Positions 7,502 to 16,519 of a stretch of DNA of 34,690 bases are shown here, piece by piece. A program made the translations under genes and the position numbers. The notes under the pieces were generated by a model. It ran no database searches. It worked only from the letters and a program-made list of their open reading frames with translations, and was not told the origin of the DNA. Each line of letters opens with the position of its first letter. The first letter of the stretch is position 1. Origin of the DNA: an uncultured Bacteroidales bacterium (GTDB taxonomy: Bacteria > Bacteroidota > Bacteroidia > Bacteroidales > UBA932); NCBI GenBank assembly GCA_946538425.1, contig CAMNGM010000009.1, positions 1-34,690 of the forward strand, written 5' to 3'.

Positions 7502-8332
7502 ATGGCTACACTTGGAATTGACATCGGAGGAACCAACCTGAGTCTCGGTCTGGTCGAAGACGGAAGAATCATTCAGGAGATCCACACCCCCTCTTTCCGT
7601 CCGGAAATGACCCTCGACGAAACGCTGGACTACCTGTCCGCGCAGATCGAGCGCGTTTTCCGTGTCGGAACGGAAAAAATCGGCATCGGCGTTCCTTCGG
7701 TGGTGGACATCGAGAAGGGAATCGTCTACGATACGCAGAACATCCCTTCCTGGTCGGTCGTCCCGCTCAAGGAGCGCCTGGAGAAGCGCTTCGGCGTTCC
7801 CGTGGCCGTCAACAACGATGCGAACTGCTTCGCGATGGGCGCGTACGGCGCCTATCCCGCCGACGCGAAACCCGGGACCCTGGTGGTCGTCACCCTGGGC
7901 ACCGGCGTGGGAATGGGCATCGTCATCGACGGCAAGCTCTTCTGCGGGGCCAACTGCGGCGCCGGCGAGCTGGGCTGCCTGCCCTACAAGGACGGCACCC
8001 TGGAAGACTACTGCGGGAAGCGGTTCTTCACCGACGCCGGCTGGGACAGCCGCAGCCTCGCCGCCAACGCCCGGGAAGGGGACCCCGAAGCCCTTCTGCT
8101 GTTCGACGCTTTCGGCCATCACATCGGCGCCCTGATGTGCACGGTGATGTATGCCTACGACCCCACGCACATCGCCCTCGCCGGCGGTCTCGCGAACAAC
8201 TATCCCTTCTTCCGCCGGGCGATGGAATCCTACATCCGCGAGCATTTCCCGTACCGGAAGGCCTTCGAGCGGCTCACCATCGACATCTGTACCGACGATA
8301 ACATCCCGGTCCTCGGGGCATCTTTGATTTGA
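7502..8332 (+). CDS. ROK-family sugar kinase/regulator-like protein (hexose or amino-sugar kinase)
   Basis: 'LGIDIGGTNLSLGLVEDGRI', 'VNNDANCFAMGAYGA', 'LVVVTLGTGVGMGIVIDGKLFCGANCGAGELG', 'HIALAGGLANNYPF'. No N-terminal HTH, so probably a kinase. Confidence 0.9.
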   Translation: MATLGIDIGGTNLSLGLVEDGRIIQEIHTPSFRPEMTLDETLDYLSAQIERVFRVGTEKIGIGVPSVVDIEKGIVYDTQNIPSWSVVPLKERLEKRFGVPVAVNNDANCFAMGAYGAYPADAKPGTLVVVTLGTGVGMGIVIDGKLFCGANCGAGELGCLPYKDGTLEDYCGKRFFTDAGWDSRSLAANAREGDPEALLLFDAFGHHIGALMCTVMYAYDPTHIALAGGLANNYPFFRRAMESYIREHFPYRKAFERLTIDICTDDNIPVLGASLI

Positions 8333-8333
8333 A

Positions 8334-10832
8334 ATGAAAATGATGAAAAGAATAGTTTTAATCACTCTTGCCGTGGCGATGACCGCCTGCAGCCCGAAAA
8401 ATACGGTCCCGTCCGGGAACCGCGAGATTCTCGCCGAGGGGTGGACCCTCAGCCGCGAGGGCGCGTCCGAAACGTTCGCCGCCCAGGCGCCCTCCACCGT
8501 GGCCGGCACCCTCGCCGACGCCGGATACTTCGGCGAAGGCCTGCTGGAAGCGCGGAATTACGAGAAAGTGGACAAGGCGATCTTCGACGATCCCTGGACC
8601 TACAGCACCGAGTTCGCCGGGAAGCCGGGCAAGGGCCAGCACGCCGAACTCGTGTTCGACGGCCTGGACTATTATGCCGACATCTTCCTGAACGGGAAGC
8701 AGCTCGCCTCCGCGGACACGACCTTCGGCATGTTCATTCAGCGGAAGTATGACGTGACGGGCCTGCTGAAGGGCCGCAACAAGCTGGAAGTCAAGCTGCG
8801 CCGCGCGCAGAAGGGCGACCTGAACATCGGCTTCGTGGACTGGAACCCCCGTCCGCTGGACGAGTCGATGGGCATCACCCGCCCGGTCACCCTGCACACC
8901 ACGGGCGCCGTTTCCATCGAGGACGTGTATGTTGTCCCCGACCTGGACTTGGAAACCTTCCAGACGGCCGACCTCCGCGTCCGCGTGCGGCTCTGTAACA
9001 AGGAGAACCGCCCCGTCGACGCGGACATCGTCCTGAACCTCGGGGACAAGCCGGTCCGGGTGCCGGTTTCCCTCGCTTCCGGCGACCGGAAGGAGATCGT
9101 CCTGACCCCGGCCGAGGCCGGGATCCTGCATATCGACAATCCCCGTGTCTGGTGGAGCTGGGACCTCGGCAAGCCGGAGCTCTATACGCTCGCGGTCGCC
9201 GTGGAGGAGGCCGGCGCGGTCTCCGACTGCAACGAGACCACCTTCGGCATCCGCAAGATCGAGAGCCGCCTGACGGCGGACGGCTACCGCCAGATGACCC
9301 TGAATGGCAAGGACATCCTCGTCAAGGGCGGCGGCTGGACGGACGACATCTTCCTCCGCGACACGCCCGAAAGCATCGAGCGGCAGGTGCGCTACGTGAT
9401 GGATATGAATATGAACCTCATCCGCTTCGAGAACATCTGGGGCAAGGACGACACGGTCTACGACCTGTGCGACCGGCTGGGCGTGATGGCCCTCGTCGGC
9501 TTCAGCTGCCAGTGGGAGTGGGAGGACTACTGCGGCCTGCCCGAGGTCAAGAACTGGGGCTGCATCAACGGCCAGGAGGTCGAGGACCTCGCCTTCGCGT
9601 ACTTCCGCGACCAGGTGACCCGCCTGCACAACCATCCGTCCGTGATCGCCTGGATGACCGGCAGCGACCGCATCCCGAACCCGGACCTGGAGCGGCGCTA
9701 TCTCGCCCTCTTCGAGCGCGAGGACTACCGCCCGTACATCTGCTCCGCGAAGAGCCAGCAGAGCCTCGCGGGCTGGTCCGGCACCAAGATGGAAGGCCCG
9801 TACGAGTATGTGGGCGCCGACTATTGGTACAAGGACACCGGGGCGGGCGGCGCCTTCGGCTGGAACACGGAGACCGGCATCGGCGCGAACCTGCCGCAGC
9901 TGGAATCCCTGGTGAAGATGATCCCGGCGGAGTCCCTCTGGCCGCTCTCCGACGTGTGGGACTACCACTGCACCGCCTCCTCTTCCGCGATGAACACGAC
10001 GAAGGTCCTCCAGGAGACCATCCGCGGCCTCTACGGCGGCTTCGACGGCCTGAATGACTTCGTCCGCAAGGCCCACGCCGTGGACTACGACGGCACGCGC
10101 GCGATGTTCGAGGCGTTCCGCGTCCGCGTTCCCAAGGCCACCGGCATCGTCCAGTGGATGCTGAACTCCGCCTGGCCGTCCCTGTACTGGCAGCAGTACG
10201 ACTGGTACGGCGTCCCGACCGCCGCCTATTACGGCACCAAGAAGGCCTGCGAGCCCGTCCAGCTCCTGTTCGACTACGCCACCCGCAAGGTGTACGCGGT
10301 CAATGAGAGCGCCGACGCCCGCGAACTGCAGGCCACCGTGCAGGTGTTCGACGCCGCTTCCAAGGCCATCGGCAAGGAAACCAGGACGGTGAAAGTCGGT
10401 TACCGGGAAGTCGTTCCCGTCTTCGACCTCCGGCGCTTCGACGGCAAGCCGCATTTCGTGGCCCTCGCCCTCGCCGACGGCGACACGCCCGTCGCGGACA
10501 ACTTCTATGTCCTCCCGGCGAAGGACAACGTGTACGACTGGAAGAAGACCAACTGGTACGTCACCCCGATCACGGCCTACGCGGACCTCGGCTTCGCCTT
10601 CAAGCAGCCGAAGGCCGACGTGGAAATGACCGTCGCGGACGGCCGGGTCACGCTCGTGAACAAGTCCGGGGTCATCTCCTATATGAACATCCTCAAGGCG
10701 AAGGACGCCGCCGGCAACCTCGTCGTCCCCTTCACCTGGAGCGACAATTTCTTCCCGATCCTCCCGGGCGAGACCAAGGTTGTCACCTTCTCGGCGCCGA
10801 CGAGGGAATTCCACATCGAACTGGATCATTAG
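8334..10832 (+). CDS. GH2-family glycoside hydrolase, exo-beta-D-glucosaminidase-like (lipoprotein)
   Basis: GH2 beta-sandwich/TIM architecture: 'DPWTYSTEF', 'LVFDGLDYYADIFLNGKQL', 'VKGGGWTDDIFLRD', 'NLIRFENIWG', 'HPSVIAWMTGSD', 'FGWNTETGIGANLPQLESL', 'GIVQWMLNSAWPSLYWQQYDWY'. Lipobox MTAC. Confidence 0.85.
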   Translation: MKMMKRIVLITLAVAMTACSPKNTVPSGNREILAEGWTLSREGASETFAAQAPSTVAGTLADAGYFGEGLLEARNYEKVDKAIFDDPWTYSTEFAGKPGKGQHAELVFDGLDYYADIFLNGKQLASADTTFGMFIQRKYDVTGLLKGRNKLEVKLRRAQKGDLNIGFVDWNPRPLDESMGITRPVTLHTTGAVSIEDVYVVPDLDLETFQTADLRVRVRLCNKENRPVDADIVLNLGDKPVRVPVSLASGDRKEIVLTPAEAGILHIDNPRVWWSWDLGKPELYTLAVAVEEAGAVSDCNETTFGIRKIESRLTADGYRQMTLNGKDILVKGGGWTDDIFLRDTPESIERQVRYVMDMNMNLIRFENIWGKDDTVYDLCDRLGVMALVGFSCQWEWEDYCGLPEVKNWGCINGQEVEDLAFAYFRDQVTRLHNHPSVIAWMTGSDRIPNPDLERRYLALFEREDYRPYICSAKSQQSLAGWSGTKMEGPYEYVGADYWYKDTGAGGAFGWNTETGIGANLPQLESLVKMIPAESLWPLSDVWDYHCTASSSAMNTTKVLQETIRGLYGGFDGLNDFVRKAHAVDYDGTRAMFEAFRVRVPKATGIVQWMLNSAWPSLYWQQYDWYGVPTAAYYGTKKACEPVQLLFDYATRKVYAVNESADARELQATVQVFDAASKAIGKETRTVKVGYREVVPVFDLRRFDGKPHFVALALADGDTPVADNFYVLPAKDNVYDWKKTNWYVTPITAYADLGFAFKQPKADVEMTVADGRVTLVNKSGVISYMNILKAKDAAGNLVVPFTWSDNFFPILPGETKVVTFSAPTREFHIELDH

Positions 10833-10835
10833 AAG

Positions 10836-12011
10836 ATGCACGATATGAAAAGAACCGTTTTGTTGATTGGTTTGGTTCTAGGCTGGGCCACCTGCTCGCT
10901 GGCGCAGGTGGACACCGGCCGGGACCTGTCCAAGTACGCGGACGACAAGTTCAGCGAAGACGACAAATACCAGGTCGAGACTCCCTACCGGACCGTGGTG
11001 GTCAACCAGCCCAAGTCCTGCAAGATCAAGAACGTCATCTTCATGATCGGCGACGGGATGTCGATGGAGGCCGTGACCGTGGGCTGGACCCTCAACGGGG
11101 GACACCTGAACCTGGACAACTGCCCCGTGGCCGGCTATTCCCGGACTTACTGCACGGACAAGCTCATCACCGATTCCTGCGCCGGCGGCACCGCCCTTTC
11201 CTCCGGCGAGAAGACCAAATACGGCTACATCGGCCAGGACGTGGACGGGAAACCGTTCTTCACCCTGCTCCACAAGGCGCAGTCCCTGGGCAAGAAGACC
11301 GGTCTCGTCGTGACGTGCCGCATCAACGACGCCACGCCCGCGGACTTCGTTTGCCATAGCCCGGACCGTCACCTGGAGGCGGAGATCGCCGCCCAGTACG
11401 TGGACAGCGGCGTCGATTACATCCTGGGCGGCGGCCGCCAGTTCTGGGACCAGCGCGAGGACGGCCGGAACCTCATCCAGGAGATGAAGGACCGCGGCTA
11501 CAACTTCGTGGAGAAGCGCGAGGAGCTCGCGAATGTCCACGACGGCAAGCTCCTGGCCCTGTTCGCCCCGCTGGACATGGACCCGTGCCTGGACCGCGGC
11601 CCCGTGCTGGAGGACGGCACGATGAAGGCCATCGAGCTGTTGAGCAAGGACAACAAGAAGGGCTTCTTCCTGATGGTCGAGGGCTCCCAGATCGACGACT
11701 GGGCGCACCGCAACAAGGTGGGCCATATGGCCGAGGAGCTCTTCGACTTCGACAAGACCATCGGCAAGGTGCTCCAGTGGGCCGAGAAGGACGGCCACAC
11801 CCTGGTGGTCATCACGGCCGACCACGGCACCGGCGGCATCACCCTCGTGGGCGGCAGCCTGGAGGAGCGCAGCGTGAAGGTCCATTTCTCCACCAAGGGC
11901 CACCACGGCATCGTGGTCCCGGTCTTCGCCTACGGCCCCCACGCCGAGGATTTCCAGGGCGTGATGGAGAACGCGGAGCTGTCCAACCGCATCCGGAAAC
12001 TCATCAAATAG
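10836..12011 (+). CDS. Secreted alkaline phosphatase (PhoA-type superfamily)
   Basis: 'NVIFMIGDGMSMEAV', nucleophile region 'ITDSCAGGTALSSGEKTKYGYIG', 'FLMVEGSQIDDWAHRNK', 'TLVVITADHGTGG', 'HHGIVVPVFAYGPHAEDF'. Alternative start ATG at 10845 (MKRTVLL). Confidence 0.92.
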   Translation: MHDMKRTVLLIGLVLGWATCSLAQVDTGRDLSKYADDKFSEDDKYQVETPYRTVVVNQPKSCKIKNVIFMIGDGMSMEAVTVGWTLNGGHLNLDNCPVAGYSRTYCTDKLITDSCAGGTALSSGEKTKYGYIGQDVDGKPFFTLLHKAQSLGKKTGLVVTCRINDATPADFVCHSPDRHLEAEIAAQYVDSGVDYILGGGRQFWDQREDGRNLIQEMKDRGYNFVEKREELANVHDGKLLALFAPLDMDPCLDRGPVLEDGTMKAIELLSKDNKKGFFLMVEGSQIDDWAHRNKVGHMAEELFDFDKTIGKVLQWAEKDGHTLVVITADHGTGGITLVGGSLEERSVKVHFSTKGHHGIVVPVFAYGPHAEDFQGVMENAELSNRIRKLIK

Positions 12012-12015
12012 ACCT

Positions 12016-13284
12016 ATGACCGGCAACCGCATATTCGTCCGCCTGGTCGGGCTCTTTCTGGGCCTGGCTCTGGCCGTCGCCTCCTGCGAGAAGCCGGCGA
12101 ACACGCTGGTCATACCGGTGCCTCCGTCCAAGCCCAATACCGGGACGGGGACGGACCCTTCGACGGGCTCGGGGACCGGGACCGGTACAGGAACGGGGAC
12201 GGGGACCGGGACCGGGACGCAGACCGGCACCCTCTGCATGGACATCGGCCAGACGCCGATCGTGCTGGCCTACTTTACGGAGTACACCGAAGTCCTCCCC
12301 GAGGTGAAGCTCCTGACCCACATCAACTATGCCCACGGCCGCTTCAAGAACCCCAAGACGGGGGACGGCGGCATCGTCATCACCGAGTCCAAGCAGGCCC
12401 CGCTCTCCAAGGTGGTGGCCCTCAAGAGCGTGAACCCCAAGCTGAAAGTGCTGCTGATGATCGGCGGCTGGGGCGGCCACGCCGACGGATTCTCCGAAAT
12501 GGCCAAGAGCGACGCCAAGCGGACGGAATTCTGCCAGTCCGTGAAAAAGCTCATCGACCAGCACAAGCTGGACGGGGTGGACATCGACTGGGAGTATCCG
12601 ACCGTGTCGGCGGACAACGAGACCGGCGCGGACAAGATGGACACCCAGAACTTCAACCTCGTGCTCCAGGAACTCCGCGAGACCCTGGGCACCTCGAAGA
12701 TCATCTCCTTCGCCTCTTCCTCCAGCGGCAAGTACGTGGACTGGAAGACGGCCATCAAGTACATCGACTATGTCAATGTGATGACCTACGACATGGGCGC
12801 GGCCCCCAGCGGACACAATTCGCCGCTGCACAAGTCCAGCCGCTTCACGCACCGCAGCTGGGACGAGGCTGTCGACGCCCACGTGCAGGCCGGCGTGCCC
12901 AAGAACCGCCAGGTGATGGGCGTGCCCTTTTACGGCAAGGCGGAGAAGAACCCGGCATCGGGGACGAAGATTTTCGAATACTCCGTAAAGTATTACGAGA
13001 TTCCCGACATCCTGGAGAAAGGTCTGTACAAAGGCAAGGCCCTGGCCCGGCCCGTGACGCGCCAGTGGGACGCCACCGCGATGGTGCCCTTCCTGGTCGA
13101 TGCGTCCGGCAAGAACGTCCTTTCCTATGACGACCCTGCGTCCGTCGACGCCAAAGGCTCGTATGTGAAAGCGAACGGAATGCTAGGCGCGATGTTCTGG
13201 GAGTACCGCTACGACACGGACGACCATGCTCTCCTCAAGCCGCTGGTGAGGGCGCTGTACGGAAAGGACAGCGTACTACCATAA
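12016..13284 (+). CDS. GH18 chitinase-like lipoprotein with Gly-Thr repeat linker
   Basis: GH18 signature 'KLDGVDIDWEYP' (DxxDxDxE), 'LLMIGGWGG', 'YVNVMTYDMG', 'GMLGAMFWEYRYD'. Lipobox ASCEK. Confidence 0.93.
   Translation: MTGNRIFVRLVGLFLGLALAVASCEKPANTLVIPVPPSKPNTGTGTDPSTGSGTGTGTGTGTGTGTGTQTGTLCMDIGQTPIVLAYFTEYTEVLPEVKLLTHINYAHGRFKNPKTGDGGIVITESKQAPLSKVVALKSVNPKLKVLLMIGGWGGHADGFSEMAKSDAKRTEFCQSVKKLIDQHKLDGVDIDWEYPTVSADNETGADKMDTQNFNLVLQELRETLGTSKIISFASSSSGKYVDWKTAIKYIDYVNVMTYDMGAAPSGHNSPLHKSSRFTHRSWDEAVDAHVQAGVPKNRQVMGVPFYGKAEKNPASGTKIFEYSVKYYEIPDILEKGLYKGKALARPVTRQWDATAMVPFLVDASGKNVLSYDDPASVDAKGSYVKANGMLGAMFWEYRYDTDDHALLKPLVRALYGKDSVLP
12141..12228. repeat. In-frame hexanucleotide repeat tract (GGGACC/GGGACG) encoding a (GT)n linker
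   Basis: ACCGGGACGGGGACG...GGGACCGGGACCGGTACAGGAACGGGGACGGGGACCGGGACCGGGACGCAGACCGG, encoding NTGTGTDPSTGSGTGTGTGTGTGTGTGTQTG. Confidence 0.85.
12156..12174. repeat. Short hairpin repeat copy 5 (variant CCCTTCGACGGGCTCGGGG) inside the GH18 linker
   Basis: Same architecture as copies 1-4 (arms CCC/GGG plus a T-G wobble); encodes -PSTGSG-. Confidence 0.5.
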
Positions 13285-13324
13285 CCGAGAAACAACCAAC
13301 GAAATAACCCATAAACAAAACCCA

Positions 13325-16300
13325 ATGAAACAGAAAGTAGTCCAATTCTCAAAGCTGGCTGCCGCTCTGTGCCTCTTCCTGGGGCTGTGGGGAGGGATCG
13401 CCTCCGCGCAGAACCGGGGCATTACCGTCAAGGGTAATGTCGTGGACGGGGACGGCCTGCCGGTGATCGGTGCGGGCGTCACCCTCCAGGGGACGACCAC
13501 CGGTGTGGCTGCCGATGCGGATGGCGACTTCACGCTTGTCGTCCCCGGTGAGACTGCTGTGCTGGAGGTTTCGGCCCTGGGCTACGTCACCGAGACGGTG
13601 ACGGTAGGCAAGCAGCGCACGTTCACGATCGTGCTCCGGGACGACACCCAAACCCTGGACGCTACGGTCGTGGTCGCGTACGGCACCCAGACCAAGGCGA
13701 CCATCACGGGCGCGCTCACGTCCATCGACAACAAGGCGCTGATCAAGGCGCCGGTGGCGGACGTGACCAACATCCTCGCCGGCCAGATGCCGGGCGTCAC
13801 CACCATCCAGGAGACCGGCCAGCCGGGTGAAGACTACGCCAAGATCTACATCCGAGGCGTAGGCTCCCTCTCCGACTCCAATGCCGAACCGCTCATCCTG
13901 GTCGACGGTGTCGAGCGTCCGCTGAACACGGTGGACCCGAATGAAATCGAGAGCCTGTCCGTCCTGAAGGACGCCGCCTCCACGGCGGTGTTCGGTGTGC
14001 GCGGCGCGAACGGCGTCATCATCGTCACCACCAAGCGCGGTGATGCGGGCAAGCCGAAGATTTCCGTGAGCTCCATCACCGGTGTCCAGATGCCGATGTC
14101 CTACATCGAGCAGTGCGACAGCTACGACTTCGCCCGGTATTACAATGTGTATCAATGGAATGACGGCAAGACCGATCCCGGCCTTTACTTCACCCGCGAA
14201 GCCCTCGAGGCCTACCGGACGGGCTCCGACCCGATCATGTACCCGAACACCCACTGGAACGAGCTGATGTTCCGCAAGGCCTTCTTGCAGACCAAGAACA
14301 ACATCAACATCTCCGGCGGTTCGGACAAGGTCCGCTACTTCGTGTCCATGGGTTACATGTTCCAGAACGGTCTGCTCAAGCAGATTCCGGACGTCACCTA
14401 CGACAACAACTACGCGTACAACCGGTACAACTACCGCGCGAACCTGGACTTCAAGCTGACCGAGACCACGGACATGAAGTTCAATATCAGCGGTGTCATC
14501 GGCGACACCCGCGAGCCGCTGAACAGCAACCGCGACAACATCTGGATGCTCACCATGCTGTGGGCCCACCCGACGGCCTCCCCGGGCATCGTGAACGGGA
14601 TGCCGGTCACGGTCGTCTCCTACGACGCCCTGCCGGACGGCCTCACCAAGTGGAACGGCTGGGAGTACTACTACTGGTCCGGTTACCAGAACAAGTACAA
14701 GACCACCCTCGGGATGGACATGACGATCACGCAGAAACTCGATTTCATCACCGAGGGCTTGAGTGCCTCCGTCAAGGGAAGCTATGACACTGACATGGCG
14801 CTCACCAAGAAGCGCACCGGCTCCGGCGGTTACCACCAGACCATCGAGTATGCCTCCTGGGCCGACAATTCCGGCCTTAACATGGCCGATCCGGCCTTCG
14901 ACCGCACCTACGTCCCGGTGATCAGCGGCAGCCAGCCTACCCTGAGCTACGGCGAGTCCTCGGACGACGACAAGAGCTGGTACCTCGAGGCCCGCATCGA
15001 CTACAAGCGCAAATTCGCGCACAAGCACGCGGTGAGCGGCCTGCTGCTGTACAACCAGTCCCGCGACTACTATCCCAAGTATTACGGCTGGCTGCCGAAC
15101 GGGTACGTGGGCTATGTGGCCCGCGTGACCTACGGGTACGCCGATAAATACCTCGTCGACCTCTCCGCCGGTTACAACGGCTCCGAGAACTTCGCCCCGG
15201 GCAAGACCCGGTACGGCCTGTTCCCGTCCGGCTCCCTGGGCTGGGTGATCTCCGAGGAAAAGTTCATGAAGAAGGCCAAGTGGGTCGACTTCCTGAAGCT
15301 CCGCGCCTCCATCGGCCTGGTCGGCAGCGACAAGAGCAACAAGGACACCAAGGTCCGTTTCATGTACATGGACGGCGTCTGGAACGATGCCGGCGTGTAT
15401 TACTTCGGCACGGGCAAGAGCGACGGTGTGCCGCGCTACGAAATCGGCACGCCGGGTAACAAGGGTGTGACCTGGGAGACGGCGCTCAAGGCCAATGTCG
15501 GTCTGGACTTCGACCTGTTCAATTACCGCCTGCATTTCTCCGGGGATATCTTCCGGGAACACCGGACCGGCATCCTGATCGATCCGATCCTTCCCGGCAT
15601 CATTCCCTACCAGACTCCCGTCATGAACCTCGGTATCGTGGACAACCAGGGCTATGAGATCGAGATCGGCTGGAAGGACCATATCGGCAATTTCACGTAC
15701 GACCTCAACGGCAACGTCACCTTCGCCCGCAACAAGATTATCGAAGAGGGCGAGGTGGAGCCCCAGTACGAATACCAGCGGGAGACCGGTGGTCCCACCA
15801 ACCGCTATATGCTGTACCAGTTCGAGCGCCTGTACCAGAAGAGCGACTTCTATACCGACGCCGACGGTGTCCTGCACCTGAATCCGGACCTTCCGCAGCC
15901 TTCCAACGCGGTGTTCCCGGGAGACTGTATGTACAAGGACCTCAACGGCGACAATATCGTCGACGGCCTGGACAAGATGTACGACGGGTATCCGAACCGC
16001 CCGGAATACGTGTTCGGTTCCAACTGGAAGTTCGGCTACAAGGGCTTCAGCATGAACCTGAACTGGGTGGCGGCGACGAACGTGAGCCGTGTCTGGAACG
16101 CCGACTACCGGATTCCGTTCACGAACTCGGGACACCGCGGCCTCCTGAAGATCTTCGCGGAGAACTCCTGGATTGACAATGACAATCCCTGGGCGCCCGG
16201 CCGCGAGGACGGCACCCTGCCGCGCTTCACTAAGAACAACTACCCGTGGAATTCCGAGAATTCCACCCTCTGGACCGTGGACGCCTCCTACCTGCGACTG

Positions 16301-16507
16301 AAGAGCGCCAGCTTCGGCTACACCTTCACCCGCAGCCGGCTGTTCGACAAGCTGGGGATCAGTTCCCTGAGCCTGATGTTCACGGGCTACAACCTCTGGA
16401 CGCTTTCGAAGATGACCCTGCAGGACCCGGAAGCGAAGTCCAGTTCCTCCAGTGGCCAGTATCCGCTGGTCAAGACCTACAACATGTCCCTGAGTGTCAC
16501 TTTCTAA
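13325..16507 (+). CDS. susC-like: SusC/RagA-family TonB-dependent outer-membrane transporter
   Basis: Signal peptide, N-terminal carboxypeptidase-regulatory-like domain (GITVKGNVVDGDGLPVIGAGVTLQGTTTGVAADADGDFTL), plug 'EPLILVDGVERPLNTVDPNEIESLSVLKDAASTAVFGVRGANGVIIVTTKRG', C-terminal beta-barrel ending in F. Confidence 0.97.
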   Translation: MKQKVVQFSKLAAALCLFLGLWGGIASAQNRGITVKGNVVDGDGLPVIGAGVTLQGTTTGVAADADGDFTLVVPGETAVLEVSALGYVTETVTVGKQRTFTIVLRDDTQTLDATVVVAYGTQTKATITGALTSIDNKALIKAPVADVTNILAGQMPGVTTIQETGQPGEDYAKIYIRGVGSLSDSNAEPLILVDGVERPLNTVDPNEIESLSVLKDAASTAVFGVRGANGVIIVTTKRGDAGKPKISVSSITGVQMPMSYIEQCDSYDFARYYNVYQWNDGKTDPGLYFTREALEAYRTGSDPIMYPNTHWNELMFRKAFLQTKNNINISGGSDKVRYFVSMGYMFQNGLLKQIPDVTYDNNYAYNRYNYRANLDFKLTETTDMKFNISGVIGDTREPLNSNRDNIWMLTMLWAHPTASPGIVNGMPVTVVSYDALPDGLTKWNGWEYYYWSGYQNKYKTTLGMDMTITQKLDFITEGLSASVKGSYDTDMALTKKRTGSGGYHQTIEYASWADNSGLNMADPAFDRTYVPVISGSQPTLSYGESSDDDKSWYLEARIDYKRKFAHKHAVSGLLLYNQSRDYYPKYYGWLPNGYVGYVARVTYGYADKYLVDLSAGYNGSENFAPGKTRYGLFPSGSLGWVISEEKFMKKAKWVDFLKLRASIGLVGSDKSNKDTKVRFMYMDGVWNDAGVYYFGTGKSDGVPRYEIGTPGNKGVTWETALKANVGLDFDLFNYRLHFSGDIFREHRTGILIDPILPGIIPYQTPVMNLGIVDNQGYEIEIGWKDHIGNFTYDLNGNVTFARNKIIEEGEVEPQYEYQRETGGPTNRYMLYQFERLYQKSDFYTDADGVLHLNPDLPQPSNAVFPGDCMYKDLNGDNIVDGLDKMYDGYPNRPEYVFGSNWKFGYKGFSMNLNWVAATNVSRVWNADYRIPFTNSGHRGLLKIFAENSWIDNDNPWAPGREDGTLPRFTKNNYPWNSENSTLWTVDASYLRLKSASFGYTFTRSRLFDKLGISSLSLMFTGYNLWTLSKMTLQDPEAKSSSSSGQYPLVKTYNMSLSVTF

Positions 16508-16519
16508 ACCGAGCGAACC

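Noticed and set aside
16344-16356. TTCGACAAGCTGG resembling the hairpin repeat core inside SusC1
   Set aside because: Lacks the CTCA end and complementary arms; encodes the ordinary barrel sequence RLFDKLGIS.
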